Positions 10,561-21,020 of a DNA stretch of 35,394 bases are shown here, piece by piece; position 1 is the stretch's first letter, and each line of letters opens with the position of its first letter. The notes beneath the pieces are model-generated. The model saw nothing but the letters and a program-made list of their open reading frames with translations, had not been told where the DNA came from and did no database searches. The position numbers were made by a program, and so were the translations under genes. The DNA comes from Priapulus caudatus (Eukaryota > Priapulida > Priapulimorpha > Priapulimorphida > Priapulidae): contig NW_014577199.1 in assembly GCF_000485595.1 (NCBI RefSeq), positions 53,967-89,360 of the forward strand. The letters run 5' to 3'.

Positions 10561-11400
10561 ATAAACAGAAACTGCGAGCGTGAAGGTGTTCGGGTGTCAA
10601 GGGAGGCTTGGATGGGAGGCTGCATGGAGCGCTCGCCGCTTGCGGCTGTGAGCTACGCATTCAGATTTCCTTAAAATCTGCAAACTTGGTACATTTACAA
10701 AGTGCTGGCCTGGAGTCGGGGAGATGTGCAATAGCTTGACACGCGGACTGTGTGTGTGGGAGCGGGGGTCCGTCGTTATGACGGCGACATACGCGTGGCT
10801 GAAACAATCTCCGGAGATTGCGGGGCGTGCGAGGGCAAAACGATGCATTCCCTCGACGAGCTCGAACGATTCGTCGGCGGTGACAACGACGACAACAAGA
10901 CAAACGACGGCCACTCGTCGCACGAAGACGTCTTAATACGCGACCGCTCGAAATGTATGCACGCAGGGCGAGCAGTGGCGTCAAGCGAGTAATATCGCCT
11001 GCGAGTTATTTCAAAACGGCGTCGCGCGCCGTCGCGCCGTCCTCTCATTGGCGATGCAGCGAGATAGGAGCACATATACATAAACGGGCGCGATGGCAGG
11101 TTTTCAATGCAGAGAGCGCACAATTTGCCTATCTGTCGGCCGCAGCCGCCAAAATCGCTCACAAAACGAGTATATGTCACAATGTCTGCGATGACGCTGA
11201 AGCCAAAGGATGAGGAGGCTGTGATGTCGAGCATCATGAGCAGGGCGCTTCTCGCAGCGACGACGACTTGCCGCATCCATGCATGCATAGAACGCCGTCG
11301 CCTCTTTAACGTGAGATTATTATTAAAATCAGCGCAAGGCAATTTTATACTTGGCCGCTTGCCAGCCAGCCAACCGAAACGCGCGTGATATAGGTCGGTG
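10561..11400. other. CpG-rich stretch open on both strands, possible exon
   Basis: This is the longest non-repetitive open interval in the window. The minus strand is open for 188 codons (10776-11342), and several plus-strand frames of 70-93 codons overlap it (10750-10992, 10953-11213, 11107-11388). The sequence is rich in CpG and contains an ATTGG (inverted CCAAT) near 11047. No frame resembles a known protein. The openness may just reflect high GC content. It could also be a CpG-rich promoter or a first exon. Confidence 0.3.
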
Positions 11401-13630
11401 CGTCACTTACCTCATGCATGTGTGCGAGTTCGCATCTATGGTAGTAATGGTCATATGGGCGGAATAATGGAGTTCAGTATGGAATAGAAACCATCTTACA
11501 CCGCGTGCGTTTTCCAATCAGTCTATATGTGTTTCCTTATTAATAGAGCGCTAGTTGCAGACAAAGAGCTTACGCGTATTATCTAATCTGATCGGATCGA
11601 TAATTAAATGTTTTTCATTTCATTGAAATCGTTCGCTTTTCGCACGCCATCTGACGGTGTGGCTTAACCACGGCGTTGAAACTATAAAAAACGTCGCTAT
11701 AAGGCACTGTTCGCTAACTTGAAAAATAAAAGAAAGCTATGTGTACGATCACATATCCCTCTACCTCCCTGGAAATTTCTAAACCTAAAGGAAAAATAGC
11801 AAGCATAGCACAGTGGGTGAGCCTAAAATCGGATAATGACTTAATCGCATCAAGAAAGGATAATATTTATTATCATTATTATCCGTTCTCGATCGTTTAA
11901 GTTTTACGCATAATCGTCATTTTTGTCAGTATTACTGAGTTGGTGCCAATTAGAGTGACCAACACACTGACACCGGTCGGTAAGGCGTAGCGTGGCAATA
12001 TCATCCTTGAATTCGCGTATCATATTTTCCCAGAGCGACAAAGAACTCAGAGAGAAGGGACGGCAGCACCGATCGTGGGTCAGCGACACTGTCAGCCGAA
12101 CCTATTAGTAAGAGGTGTACGGTTGTATCATTAGCACCTATCCTGTCATAACGAGCCGACGACAGCCCATCAACGACCACTCTTTCTTCGCGAGACGCGA
12201 GAGAATCTCCGCATCGACCGTAGAGCCTGACTGGTTGAAAGCTGCGCATAAATTCGACGCGGTGCGTTAACTGACTCCGCGTTAGTGCCAGTCGGTGACG
12301 CGCGTTATTGTCACAGCGTCAGCTTCTTGTTTTCGGTTGTCATCTGTAGATGTCTGGATTGCCAAAAAGAAAAGTCGTGCTTTTTACCACGATTGAAATA
12401 TGGGTAATGGCGGGAATGTACGTGCAGATCCGATCGCCGTATGCAGGTTGTTCCTTTAGAGTTTAGGGTTAGGGTAAAGTGTCGCGCACAGTTTCCGTAT
12501 TTGCGCAGTGCCGTGGATAATTGATATTCGAAATTTCACTCGGAGCTTAATACGGAAATTAGTTCGTAAAGCACTCTCGTTAATCGTAAACTAGTTTCCT
12601 CGCAGTATTATACAACATCTAGAGTTATTGCTCAAACGTTACGCATTCAATCGGCTGAATCACGACACCAAGCAGCTTATACCTCAGCTATGCGTGGTCA
12701 TTAGTCCTAATAAAACTCCGCTGGAAATCAAATGAAGGACAAAAGTAAGCGTTTACTTGCCCGTCATGCGACTAGCGCCTTCCATATCGGGCGGTCATCA
12801 TACGCGGTTTGGCCTATTTGTTCAATGATCAATATTATACGGATTCAATATTGCTGCGGCAGATCTGGCGTGCAATAATCATACGATCTTCGGTTCTACT
12901 CCACACTAGCCGCTTGGAACCTGTGATTCAACAGAGCGTCGGAGGAATCGTAGGAAAAAGAAAAATCGAACTTTACGTTTTACATGACATTTATACGCGC
13001 AATAATTATAATGGTACGCAACGAAAATCGCGAGCGCTTACGGTAGCAATTCGACATGCTGACGGCGCGAGCGCCTGCATGCGCATTCAAGTCAGGTCAG
13101 GTATACGATTAATACGGCTCGCCATGTCCGTCTATCGCTCGATGCCCGCTAACGAACAGGAAGCGTGTCGTCGCCAAGAGTAAGCCCGCGCGACGGTCGC
13201 AGTCGGGTTGCCAACGGGCGCGTGTGAGTTCATTAATCAATCTCTGTTTATTCGCGACACCGCTAGCTGTGCGCGCGAGCGTATAGCCTAAAATGTAGAG
13301 TATACGCAGCTCTAGATCGTTGTGTATAGCCGCCGGTGCTTCCATCCACGTCGCTGCTTGATAGAGCATTTTACGGTCAATCAAGAGCGGAGATGATGGC
13401 GAGGATTGTATCGTCTGCTTGCATGGACGTGTACCCTCACGGCGCGCGTCCCTAATGATGAAAAGCTCGGACCCGGACTTAATGGCACATGCAATGGATA
13501 ATGTAATTAGTGCCTGCAAAACGACCACGGAGTTCATATCACGTTCGTGTGTTATTTATATAATGATCCCGTTTTGTCTCATTTATCATCTCTTTCCATT
13601 TTGCTGGTGTATGCTTTCACTTCCTTGCTC
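11401..13630. other. Unique sequence, no recognisable gene
   Basis: Open frames of 124 codons (12809-13183, plus) and 142 codons (13109-13537, minus) overlap each other and match nothing I know. A two-unit TTAGGG motif lies at 12463-12477. No RNA gene was seen. Confidence 0.5.
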
Positions 13631-13640
13631 TGTCTGCCAC

Positions 13641-13657
13641 CCTATCTCTCTTTCTCT

Positions 13658-13698
<41 letters not shown>

Positions 13699-13715
13699 TC
13701 TCTCTCCCCTCTCTC
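13641..13715. repeat. CT microsatellite
   Basis: A long CT run is flanked by CTTT-interrupted units and followed by CTCTCCC-type variants. It is simple repeat only. Confidence 0.9.
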
Positions 13716-13873
13716 TTGCGCTTCAATCCACCTACATATATACACAGTCACACGCCCCCACCAGAGTCGACTACTTCTATTTTTGTATATTATTATATTA
13801 CTATAATAATATATACTATTATAGTATACATGCATAATGTGTGGCATGGGGCTGTGTTGTGCGTTTGTAAGTG

Positions 13874-13878
13874 CGCGC

Positions 13879-13909
<31 letters not shown>

Positions 13910-13920
13910 TGTGCGTGCAG
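13874..13920. repeat. GTGC tetranucleotide microsatellite
   Basis: A GCGC lead-in is followed by about nine GTGC units and then GTGTGCGTGCAG. The alternating purine-pyrimidine pattern could favour Z-DNA. Confidence 0.9.
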
Positions 13921-15040
13921 GTAGCCGCGCGTACATATAGGCTACGCCTGTATGCCCGATCTTCAATCGCACGTTGCGCTCACGCTCTGCACGCATCACC
14001 TCATTTTCTGAACTGATTGCGCGTTATGAATATAAATTTGAAATGGAAATCACGTTGAGGTTTTTGATATTCCAACTTAGCTGCGGGGGTATAGACCTAA
14101 CCAAAGCAGATCTTTCTCAAATCCGTATCGTCACAAAGCTGGGATTGAGATTTCTCCGCGCTCCGCTGCCTGCACTGCGCACAAAGCGGCTGCGCGCGTT
14201 ATATAGACCACAATAACTCGCATTCGTATCATATGGTGCAACAGACTCAGCTGGTATTTACAAAGCTTTGACGAACAACCCTCACAAGCGTGTCGTCTTT
14301 GCGGTTTCGACGCTTCAACCTCAAGCAATTTTATATCCTCGCACTGATAAAATTACTATCGTTTCCTGACGGCGGACGAAGCTATAGCAACCGCTGAAGC
14401 AGTACGGGTTACGTTAAACATTTCTATTCGCTTGCACGTCTGAGTTTAAAACGAGGTGGCCGTATGCACGTAGGCCTACATCCACGAAACGGTTGTACAT
14501 TCATCTATTCATGCATACGTCTATACATATGGGTGTCTGTCGGTTCGTCTGTTAATTCACCCATACATACGTGCATACATACATCCGTACATCTAATACC
14601 TCTGCCCACTTGTCCACACATCAGGCAGATCGTTCGTGTAATCACCCCCATATTATACCGATGCTCTTTGTGATATGTCTCTCGCCGAGTATGACTGATT
14701 CAGAAATATATTGCCGAGATCATGCAGATAAATCACGATGCCCCTAATCTAGTCTTCATCAATAGGATGCTAGCAGCATCTCTACTGATCAGGTCGTCAT
14801 GCTAATCTCTAACGTTGGGCTTCTGGTGACGTAGATGAAAATCCAATTCTGGCTTCCTCGCCTCTTGGCTACTTTCGCCACAGCGTCTGCTGTCTAATGT
14901 ATATGATATTATTGTGCGCCGAAAATAGCATCGAGTCGTTTCATGACTAACACGCCTTCAATTACTCCAAAATCAGCTGCTTCTTAGAATAGGAACGAGC
15001 ACTAGGAATTTTGCATCGTGCGGCAATTCCCTATAGGCAC
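13921..15040. other. Unique sequence with a short CATA-rich patch
   Basis: A loose CATA/CATC four-base array lies at about 14505-14600. Otherwise no gene, RNA or repeat could be supported. Confidence 0.5.
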
Positions 15041-15074
15041 TATCACCCACATATATACATACACCGATCCCTTC

Positions 15075-15224
15075 CACCCACACACACGCACACACGCATA
15101 CACATACTCAGACGCCTGCGCTCATGCGCGCGCACACATACACATATACGCGTAAACATACATATACACGTACACGTACACTTACACGAACACGCGCACG
15201 CACACGCACACAGACACGCACTCG

Positions 15225-15315
<91 letters not shown>

Positions 15316-15316
15316 G

Positions 15317-15351
<35 letters not shown>

Positions 15352-15413
15352 GCATATGCATATGCATATGCATATGCATATGCATATACATATACATATA
15401 CATATACATCTTG

Positions 15414-15470
<57 letters not shown>

Positions 15471-15480
15471 ACATATACAC
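15075..15480. repeat. CA-rich lead-in and TACATA hexanucleotide array
   Basis: After a CA/CACG-rich lead-in, the six-base unit TACATA repeats without a break from about 15226. It switches to TGCATA at about 15350-15386, returns to TACATA, is interrupted once by TCTTGATA near 15409, and ends near 15475. Because the period is six, all frames stay open and give His-Ile, Thr-Tyr or Met-Tyr dipeptide translations. These are not genes. Confidence 0.92.
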
Positions 15481-15764
15481 AACCTGTGTGCAATCAGAAA
15501 TTCCCCGCGGTCAGCAATTTGCGCGCTCCGTAAGCCATGATCATGATCGTACCAATTAGGGCCGAGCAGGTTACGTTAAAGCTCTATCTGCCAATCATAT
15601 TAGTCACAATACCACGGGGACACAGGCTCGAGAAGAGCTTCGTGGGTAGTGCGACCACCTCAAGCTACCAAGGAGTTTATAATACATGAAAGCGAACGCT
15701 TTCTGCATGTCTGTGTGCGCGCGCATTAGTGGGGCAGATATGTGAAAAAAATGTTCACATCTGG

Positions 15765-16664
15765 CAGAAAGGGTGAAATTTTGTATACAGGGGTATTTTG
15801 GGGCGCTGATTTAAAAAATTGCCGGATCCAAGAGATCTGACCAATGGATCGGCTGCCATCTTGAATTCCAATATGGCCACCATGACGAAACATTGAACAT
15901 TACTATCTTGGGTTCTAAATGACATGTGGCGCTTATATTTGGTACACAAGAGCATTTTGACATGCTGAGTTTAATAATGGATTGATTTGACATGTCTGAC
16001 AAACCATATGGCAGTCATTTTGAATTCCAATATGGCCACCATGACGAAATATTGAACATTATTATCTTGGGTTCTAAATGACCTGCGGCACTGAAGTTTG
16101 GTACACAAGAGCATTTTGACATGCTGACTTCAATAACGGATTGATTTGAAATGTCTGACAAACCATATGGCAGCCATTTTGAATTCCAATATGGCCAACA
16201 TGACGAAACATTGAACATAACTATCTTGGGTTCTAAATGACTTGCGGCGCTGAAATTTGGTACACGAGCATTTTGACATGCTGACTTCAATAATGGATTG
16301 ATTTGAAATGTCTGACAAACCATATGGCAGCCATTTTGAATTCCAATATGGCCACCATGACGAAACATTGAACATTACTATCTTGGGTTCTAAATGATTT
16401 GCGGTGCTGAAATTTGATACACAAGAGCATTTTGACATGCTGACTTCAATAATGGATTGATTTGAAATGTCTGACAAACCATATGGCAGCCATTTTAAAT
16501 TCCAATATGGCCACCATGACGAAAAATTGAACATTACTATCATGGGTTCTAAATGACTTGCGGCGCTGAAATTTGGTACACGAGCATTTTGACATGCTGA
16601 CTTCAATAATGGATTGATTTTGAATTCCAATATGGCCACCATGACGAAAAATTGAACAATACTA
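15765..16664. repeat. 159-bp satellite, about 5.5 units
   Basis: The landmark TTGAATTCCAATATGG starts at 15861, 16020, 16179, 16336, 16495 (with a G to A change) and 16620, giving spacings of 159, 159, 157, 159 and 125 bases. Units differ by a few substitutions and 2-base gaps. The last unit has lost about 34 bases before the landmark. The first unit is preceded by a diverged partial copy. Each unit has an imperfect palindrome centred on GAATTC. Because 159 is a multiple of three, long minus-strand frames (up to 185 codons) with a 53-residue repeat remain open. I read these as satellite, not genes. Confidence 0.93.
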
Positions 16665-16775
16665 TCTACTACACACACAGCGCGCACACATCACGCACAC
16701 ACACGCGCAACACACACACACCATACACGCACACACCACACGACCGGCGCACATCACACGCACATTACAGGACTG
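16664..16775. repeat. CA-rich imperfect microsatellite
   Basis: Imperfect CACACA and CGCACA units abut the end of the 159-bp satellite. Confidence 0.8.
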
Positions 16776-17739
16776 CTACCTCTGTTCGCGAGAGTGCTCA
16801 CACATTGGCAATCGGTGAACGCATTGAATGAATTTAATCAAGCAGGGCAAAACAGAACACCAGAGAACGGGATATCAGAGAGAGCGTTGCCGAAAGGAGG
16901 TATTAATGCGCGAAGCGCTAAGCGCACAGATCTTGAGCGGGCAGTTCCGCGGCAAGTGCATCACGCGTACCGCCGGGAATGCTCCTACGACGGTATGCAG
17001 GCGCTGGCAGCATGGATCCGTGCGCCAAATGCATTGCCGGCGCACGGCGGGATCCATAGCTGCGGCCAGTGAACAGTCCCGCAATTTAGTGGGGACACAG
17101 AGGGTAGATCATTGTTGGGACGTGAACATGTTGACGTTTGTTAAAAACCATAATGTCTTCTGGTCGTACCGAGCTGTGTGACGCGAAAATCCAAGAAAGA
17201 CTGACGAAATCTCGGGCGTGCGACCGCTGCCCATAGAAATGGCTGCAAGGAACAAAACAGCTATATAGACTGGACTGCGCTCCCCCTCGATGTACCCATC
17301 GAGTGACTGAACCTACAGCCAAGAAGCACGTAGTTCAATCATGCACAAATGCGCACAAACACATTTACATCGCAATACATCATATTAATGTTAGGACTCT
17401 AGGCGCGATAGGCAGTAAAAATAAACCTTGTAAATAAATCAATAGATTGGAAGCATTTCAGGGTTTAATTCATTTCTGTATACATGAGCCATTATGAATT
17501 AAGTGGGTTAAATACGGTCGGGCCAGTACCTTACTAACCTTAGCTATCAGTCCTATGGATCATAATACAGCAACTGCCGTACACTACAACTAATTGCAAT
17601 CACAACTCCCGTCCCTATGAAGTAAAGTAAATAACCGACAAACTGTACATATCAGTGTATGTCTGGCAAGTCTGCAGCTGCAAGATCAAGGCGCCACTGC
17701 AAGATGAGAGATTACGACATACACGCTACCGACCCACCG
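16776..17739. other. Unique sequence with an imperfect palindrome
   Basis: Overlapping plus-strand frames of 92 and 117 codons (16794-17072, 16828-17181) match nothing I know. The notable structure is an imperfect palindrome at about 17003-17069. No RNA gene was seen. Confidence 0.45.
17003..17069. repeat. Imperfect palindrome around a 12-base centre
   Basis: CATGGATCC-GTGCGCC on the left pairs with GGCGCACGG-CGGGATCCAT on the right, with a four-base bulge. Pairing continues outward through CTGGCAGC and GCTGCGGCCAG with small gaps. The loop is about 12 bases. It could be a hairpin RNA or a fossil of an inverted insertion. Confidence 0.6.
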
Positions 17740-17985
17740 CCCGCCGGTGTCACCACACAAGAGCACTGAAGGCTTTCCAATAAAATATAATGCTAACTAA
17801 ATCGAAATACGAAGCTATTTACTTAGTACCCCTTCAAAATTCTTAATGTTTCTATAAACTATGCCAGCCTACTCTCTTCACCTACGCTACGATCCGCCGA
17901 GTAGTTTCCAACCATCTGCATTACCGGCCTGCCATTTGCCTCGCGCGCGACTTGTGAGAGTTGCACTAATAATAGAGGGTCATAT
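17740..17985 (+). repeat. Dispersed repeat family R1, copy 2
   Basis: It shares the core AATAAAATATAATGCTAA through CTATTTACTTAGTACC, TTAATGTTTCT and CCTACTCTCTTCACCTA with copy 1. Its downstream half, from about 17880 to 17970, aligns with copy 3: both have a TAGTTT patch, then CTGCATT, ACCGG, TTGCC and TTGCACT blocks in the same order. Confidence 0.7.
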
Positions 17986-18974
17986 ATATCTAATATATAT
18001 TTTGAAGTTCGTATGTATCTATGTATTATCTTCCTATAGTGCGGCCAAAACCGCCAAGGCGATCTGGATGCAAGTTTCCCATCAGGGCCATCTAGCTTTA
18101 ATATCCTCGGGGAGTGTTCCTAGATGAATAAGAAACCTGTCAAACCGTCAAACCACCGAAAAAATCCGTACAAAAACCGTCATTTCGTTGAACGCACACA
18201 CTATTCAGCACTGCCAACTGTCCAGTGCTGCAACCACAGAAAACAAACGAATCGGATTCCGCTTCACCTCCATCCGGCTGGGCAGTATTGGAACCGAACC
18301 CAATACTAAAACAGGCATACACAACCAGCACCAGTTCAGATGTACTACTCACGCAGCTGAGAGGTTAGTTCAGATGCTGACGATCTCAGAATGCATGTAC
18401 CATTCGAAAGCTATGGCAGTTTTCTGATTCAGTTATGGTAAAATTTCTTACATTTTAATGTTCCATGGTTTGCTGTGTCTCTATCTATACATCGAGCAGC
18501 TAATAATGACAAATTGGTCATTATTAGCTCCTGATACAATCTTTATTCAGCTTACGAATCTCACCAATGGATAGCTGTACGTGGGGAGCTCCCAAGAGTT
18601 GAGCCCTAAGGAAACTCTACATATTGGCACCAGAGAATATAGACGAAAAACATTCTTTATCAAGAGGCTTCAAATGAAAAGTGCCAACCCAATCCTACAT
18701 GCTGTTGTACATAACCTGTTCTGTCATTTAGCACCATATTACTATTATATGTCCGCGAGGGGTTCGTAAGTCGGTATGTGGCTGCTCAATATAAATGTCA
18801 TAACGTAACAGTTTTTTCGGTTTTTCCCTCTTATTATCTTATTACACTCATTTCTAAATAGTTAATATTGTCTGCAAGATTGTCGATTTTTACCTCAAGT
18901 TCCTATTCTGTCCCATTATAGTATTATGAATTAGTAGCAACGATTTTACCCAGCGCCAGGGGTACCCGCAGCTA
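17986..18974. other. Unique sequence with one perfect hairpin
   Basis: No gene was recognised. Short open frames at 18188-18427 and 18581-18769 are featureless. A perfect hairpin is at 18498-18529. Confidence 0.5.
18498..18529. repeat. Perfect 13-bp stem hairpin
   Basis: AGCTAATAATGAC and GTCATTATTAGCT are exact complements around the six-base loop AAATTG. Confidence 0.85.
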
Positions 18975-19215
18975 GTACTCATAAGTGCAAGCGTGCAACA
19001 GTCGCCGCCGCGAAGAGCAATGGCAACCGGTACAAATGCAGTGGTGTGGAAAAACTATCGCGGTGTAAGGCCGTAGGTGAGAAGAGAGTAGGACTGGCTA
19101 TAGAAGAAACATAAGAATTTAGTACAAGTAAATAGATTTTCGTATTTAGTTACGCATTATTCGTTTATTAGAAAGCTCTTCAAGTGCCTGTGGGTCACGG
19201 TGCTGAGATTACCCC
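18975..19215 (-). repeat. Dispersed repeat family R1, copy 3 (inverted)
   Basis: Read on the minus strand, it starts with the ACAGGCACTTGAAGAGC block shared with copy 1. It then gives ACTAAATACGAAAATCTATTTACT, TTCTTATGTTTCT and CCTACTCTCTTCTCACCTA, and continues with the same downstream blocks as copy 2. Its presence in both orientations shows the family is dispersed, not a local tandem duplication. Confidence 0.7.
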
Positions 19216-19376
19216 CAGTCGGAAATTACCTAGCGCTACTGCGCATGCCTGCACACGCAATGCGCACTGGGTGCTGGGTGTAATAGCGCCAGCCTCGCAT
19301 CAGGGTGTTGCTTATAACGCGCGGGCGTAAGCCTTTCCGTTTTACACCGCAGGCCTAGGGCAAACCGACTGGTGAA

Positions 19377-19407
19377 CCAATCGTATCATCTCGCGTGACG
19401 TCACGCG
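19377..19407. promoter_or_regulatory. CCAAT box plus palindromic CRE-type site
   Basis: A CCAAT at 19377-19381 lies 15 bases before TGACGTCA at 19396-19403. The latter is embedded in a perfect 16-base palindrome, CGCGTGACGTCACGCG, at 19392-19407. CCAAT and CRE/ATF sites together in CpG-rich sequence are typical of animal promoters. No downstream gene is visible within the window, so function is unproven. Confidence 0.35.
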
Positions 19408-19570
19408 CAACGTCTGGCCTCCCGCTCCCAGCGTCGAATCAGCCACTGATCTCATATAATATAATAGAATATAAGAAAATCAATAAATATAATAGAATGA
19501 TACATGAATATACTCTCTATAATGATTTATATATAGAGATCATGGAATCAGCGTGTTGAAATGGACTAAA

Positions 19571-19663
19571 GCAGCTTAGACGGGTACCCGTCCTTTCTCA
19601 CAAGCTCGGATATAATCGCCTATAGCGAGCTGTGAGAAGGGACCGGGTACTAGTCTAAGCTAC
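19571..19663. repeat. Long imperfect hairpin, about 38-bp arms
   Basis: The left arm (19571-19608) and right arm (about 19625-19663) are near-perfect complements with only a few mismatches and small bulges. Both contain GCTTAGAC, GGGTACC-type, TTCTCACA and GCTCG blocks in mirror order. The loop is about 16 bases (TATAATCGCCTATAG). It could be a miniature inverted-repeat element or a small-RNA precursor. Confidence 0.85.
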
Positions 19664-20057
19664 AGCCTGCTGAGCGCGCATTTTGCAGGTACTGTTATCT
19701 TTATGTCTTAAATGTTCTGAAGTAATGTGCATTTCGTCGTCCGTATTAAAATGTTGTTATACTTTCAGCTTCGTCAGCTCCTGTTTCTAATTGTACTTTA
19801 CGCGTTGTGACTTCTTTAAGTCTTAACTTATTTTTGAAGTTGTTACATTTCTGTTCTTCAGTCCTGTTTCTAGCGCTACGAGTACGTTGTACTTTACCGC
19901 TGACCGAGTTGTATTTTTGTCAATGCTACCTATGGAAGCGTCTATTTGTTTAGTAAGCTGGCTTGTTCAAAACATAGCAATGAAACAGACATGCAATGCG
20001 GTTTAATATCCAGGCAGAACATACAGTATATTTAGACAATGGAGGAAGTAGGGAAAG

Positions 20058-20357
20058 CTGTGACGTGTGTGTGTGTGTGTGTGGTGTGTGGGTGCGTGCG
20101 TGCGTGCGTGCGTGGCGTCAGTGTTCATGTGTATAGTGTGTGTGCATTGGTGTACATGTGTGTCGTGTGTGCGGCGTGTGGTGTGGTGGGTGAGAGAGAG
20201 AGAGAGAGACTAGAGGCGGGGGGGGTGCGTGTTTGTGTTGTGTGTGTGACGAGAGAGAAGAGTGAGAACCAGTAGAGGAGTGTGTAGTGCAGAGAGATGA
20301 AGAGTGTGCGCCGCGCAGCTGTGTGTGCGAGTGAGAGAGAGAGAGAGAGAGGAGAGT

Positions 20358-20390
<33 letters not shown>

Positions 20391-20421
20391 GGGTGTGCGC
20401 TGGCGCGCGTGAAACAAGACG

Positions 20422-20454
<33 letters not shown>

Positions 20455-20589
20455 GAGAGAGAGAGGAGAGAGAGAGAGAGATGTGCGCGCGCGAGCGCGT
20501 GCGTTGTGAGGGAGAGAAACGAGAGAGTGCGTGTTTGTGTTATGGTGTGTGACACAGAGAGAGAACCAGAAGGGAGTGTGTATGTGTCC

Positions 20590-20624
<35 letters not shown>

Positions 20625-20679
20625 AGCCAGAAAAGGGAGTGTGTATGTGTCAGAGAGAGAGAGGAGAGGAGAGAGAGAG

Positions 20680-20722
<43 letters not shown>

Positions 20723-20959
20723 AGAAGAGAAGAGAGAGAGAGAGAGAGAGAGAGAAGAAGAGAGAGAGAGAGCGATGTCGCGCACGCTGGCGTGTGTGAG
20801 GGAGAGAGAGAGATGTGCGGTTGTTTCCTGTGTGTGACACAGAGAGAGAAAAAAACCAGGAGCGGAGTGTCGTACGTGTCAAGAGAGACCCAGAGAGAGA
20901 AGAGAGAGAGGAGAGAGAGAGAGAGAGAGAGAGAGTGTGCGCCGCGTGGCTTTGTGTGT

Positions 20960-21020
<61 letters not shown>
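20058..21020. repeat. Compound GT/GA array with higher-order units
   Basis: Long GA runs alternate with GT runs and recurring short unique modules. One module, GGGAGTGTGTATGTGTC, occurs near 20572 and 20636, with diverged forms near 20270 and 20860. GTGCGCCGCG occurs near 20306 and 20937. A GCTGGCG module occurs near 20398 and 20786. The array is thus a minisatellite of GT-module-GA blocks, not a plain microsatellite. It ends in about 30 pure GT units. The Arg-Glu and Ser-Leu open frames here are artefacts. Confidence 0.9.

Noticed and set aside
12463-12477. Two TTAGGG units as a possible chromosome end
   Set aside because: Only two units are present and unique sequence continues on both sides; two units can arise by chance.
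15011-15559. A 182-codon frame of His-Ile repeats and matching Thr-Tyr and Met-Tyr frames
   Set aside because: They are translations of the TACATA hexanucleotide array; all frames on both strands are open for that reason.
15765-16664. CRISPR-like regular repeats
   Set aside because: Units are head-to-tail 159-bp copies without distinct spacers, and the window is animal DNA.
16015-16687. 117- and 185-codon minus-strand frames with a 53-residue repeat
   Set aside because: The 159-base satellite period is a multiple of three, so openness follows from the repeat; no start, signal or known domain supports a gene.
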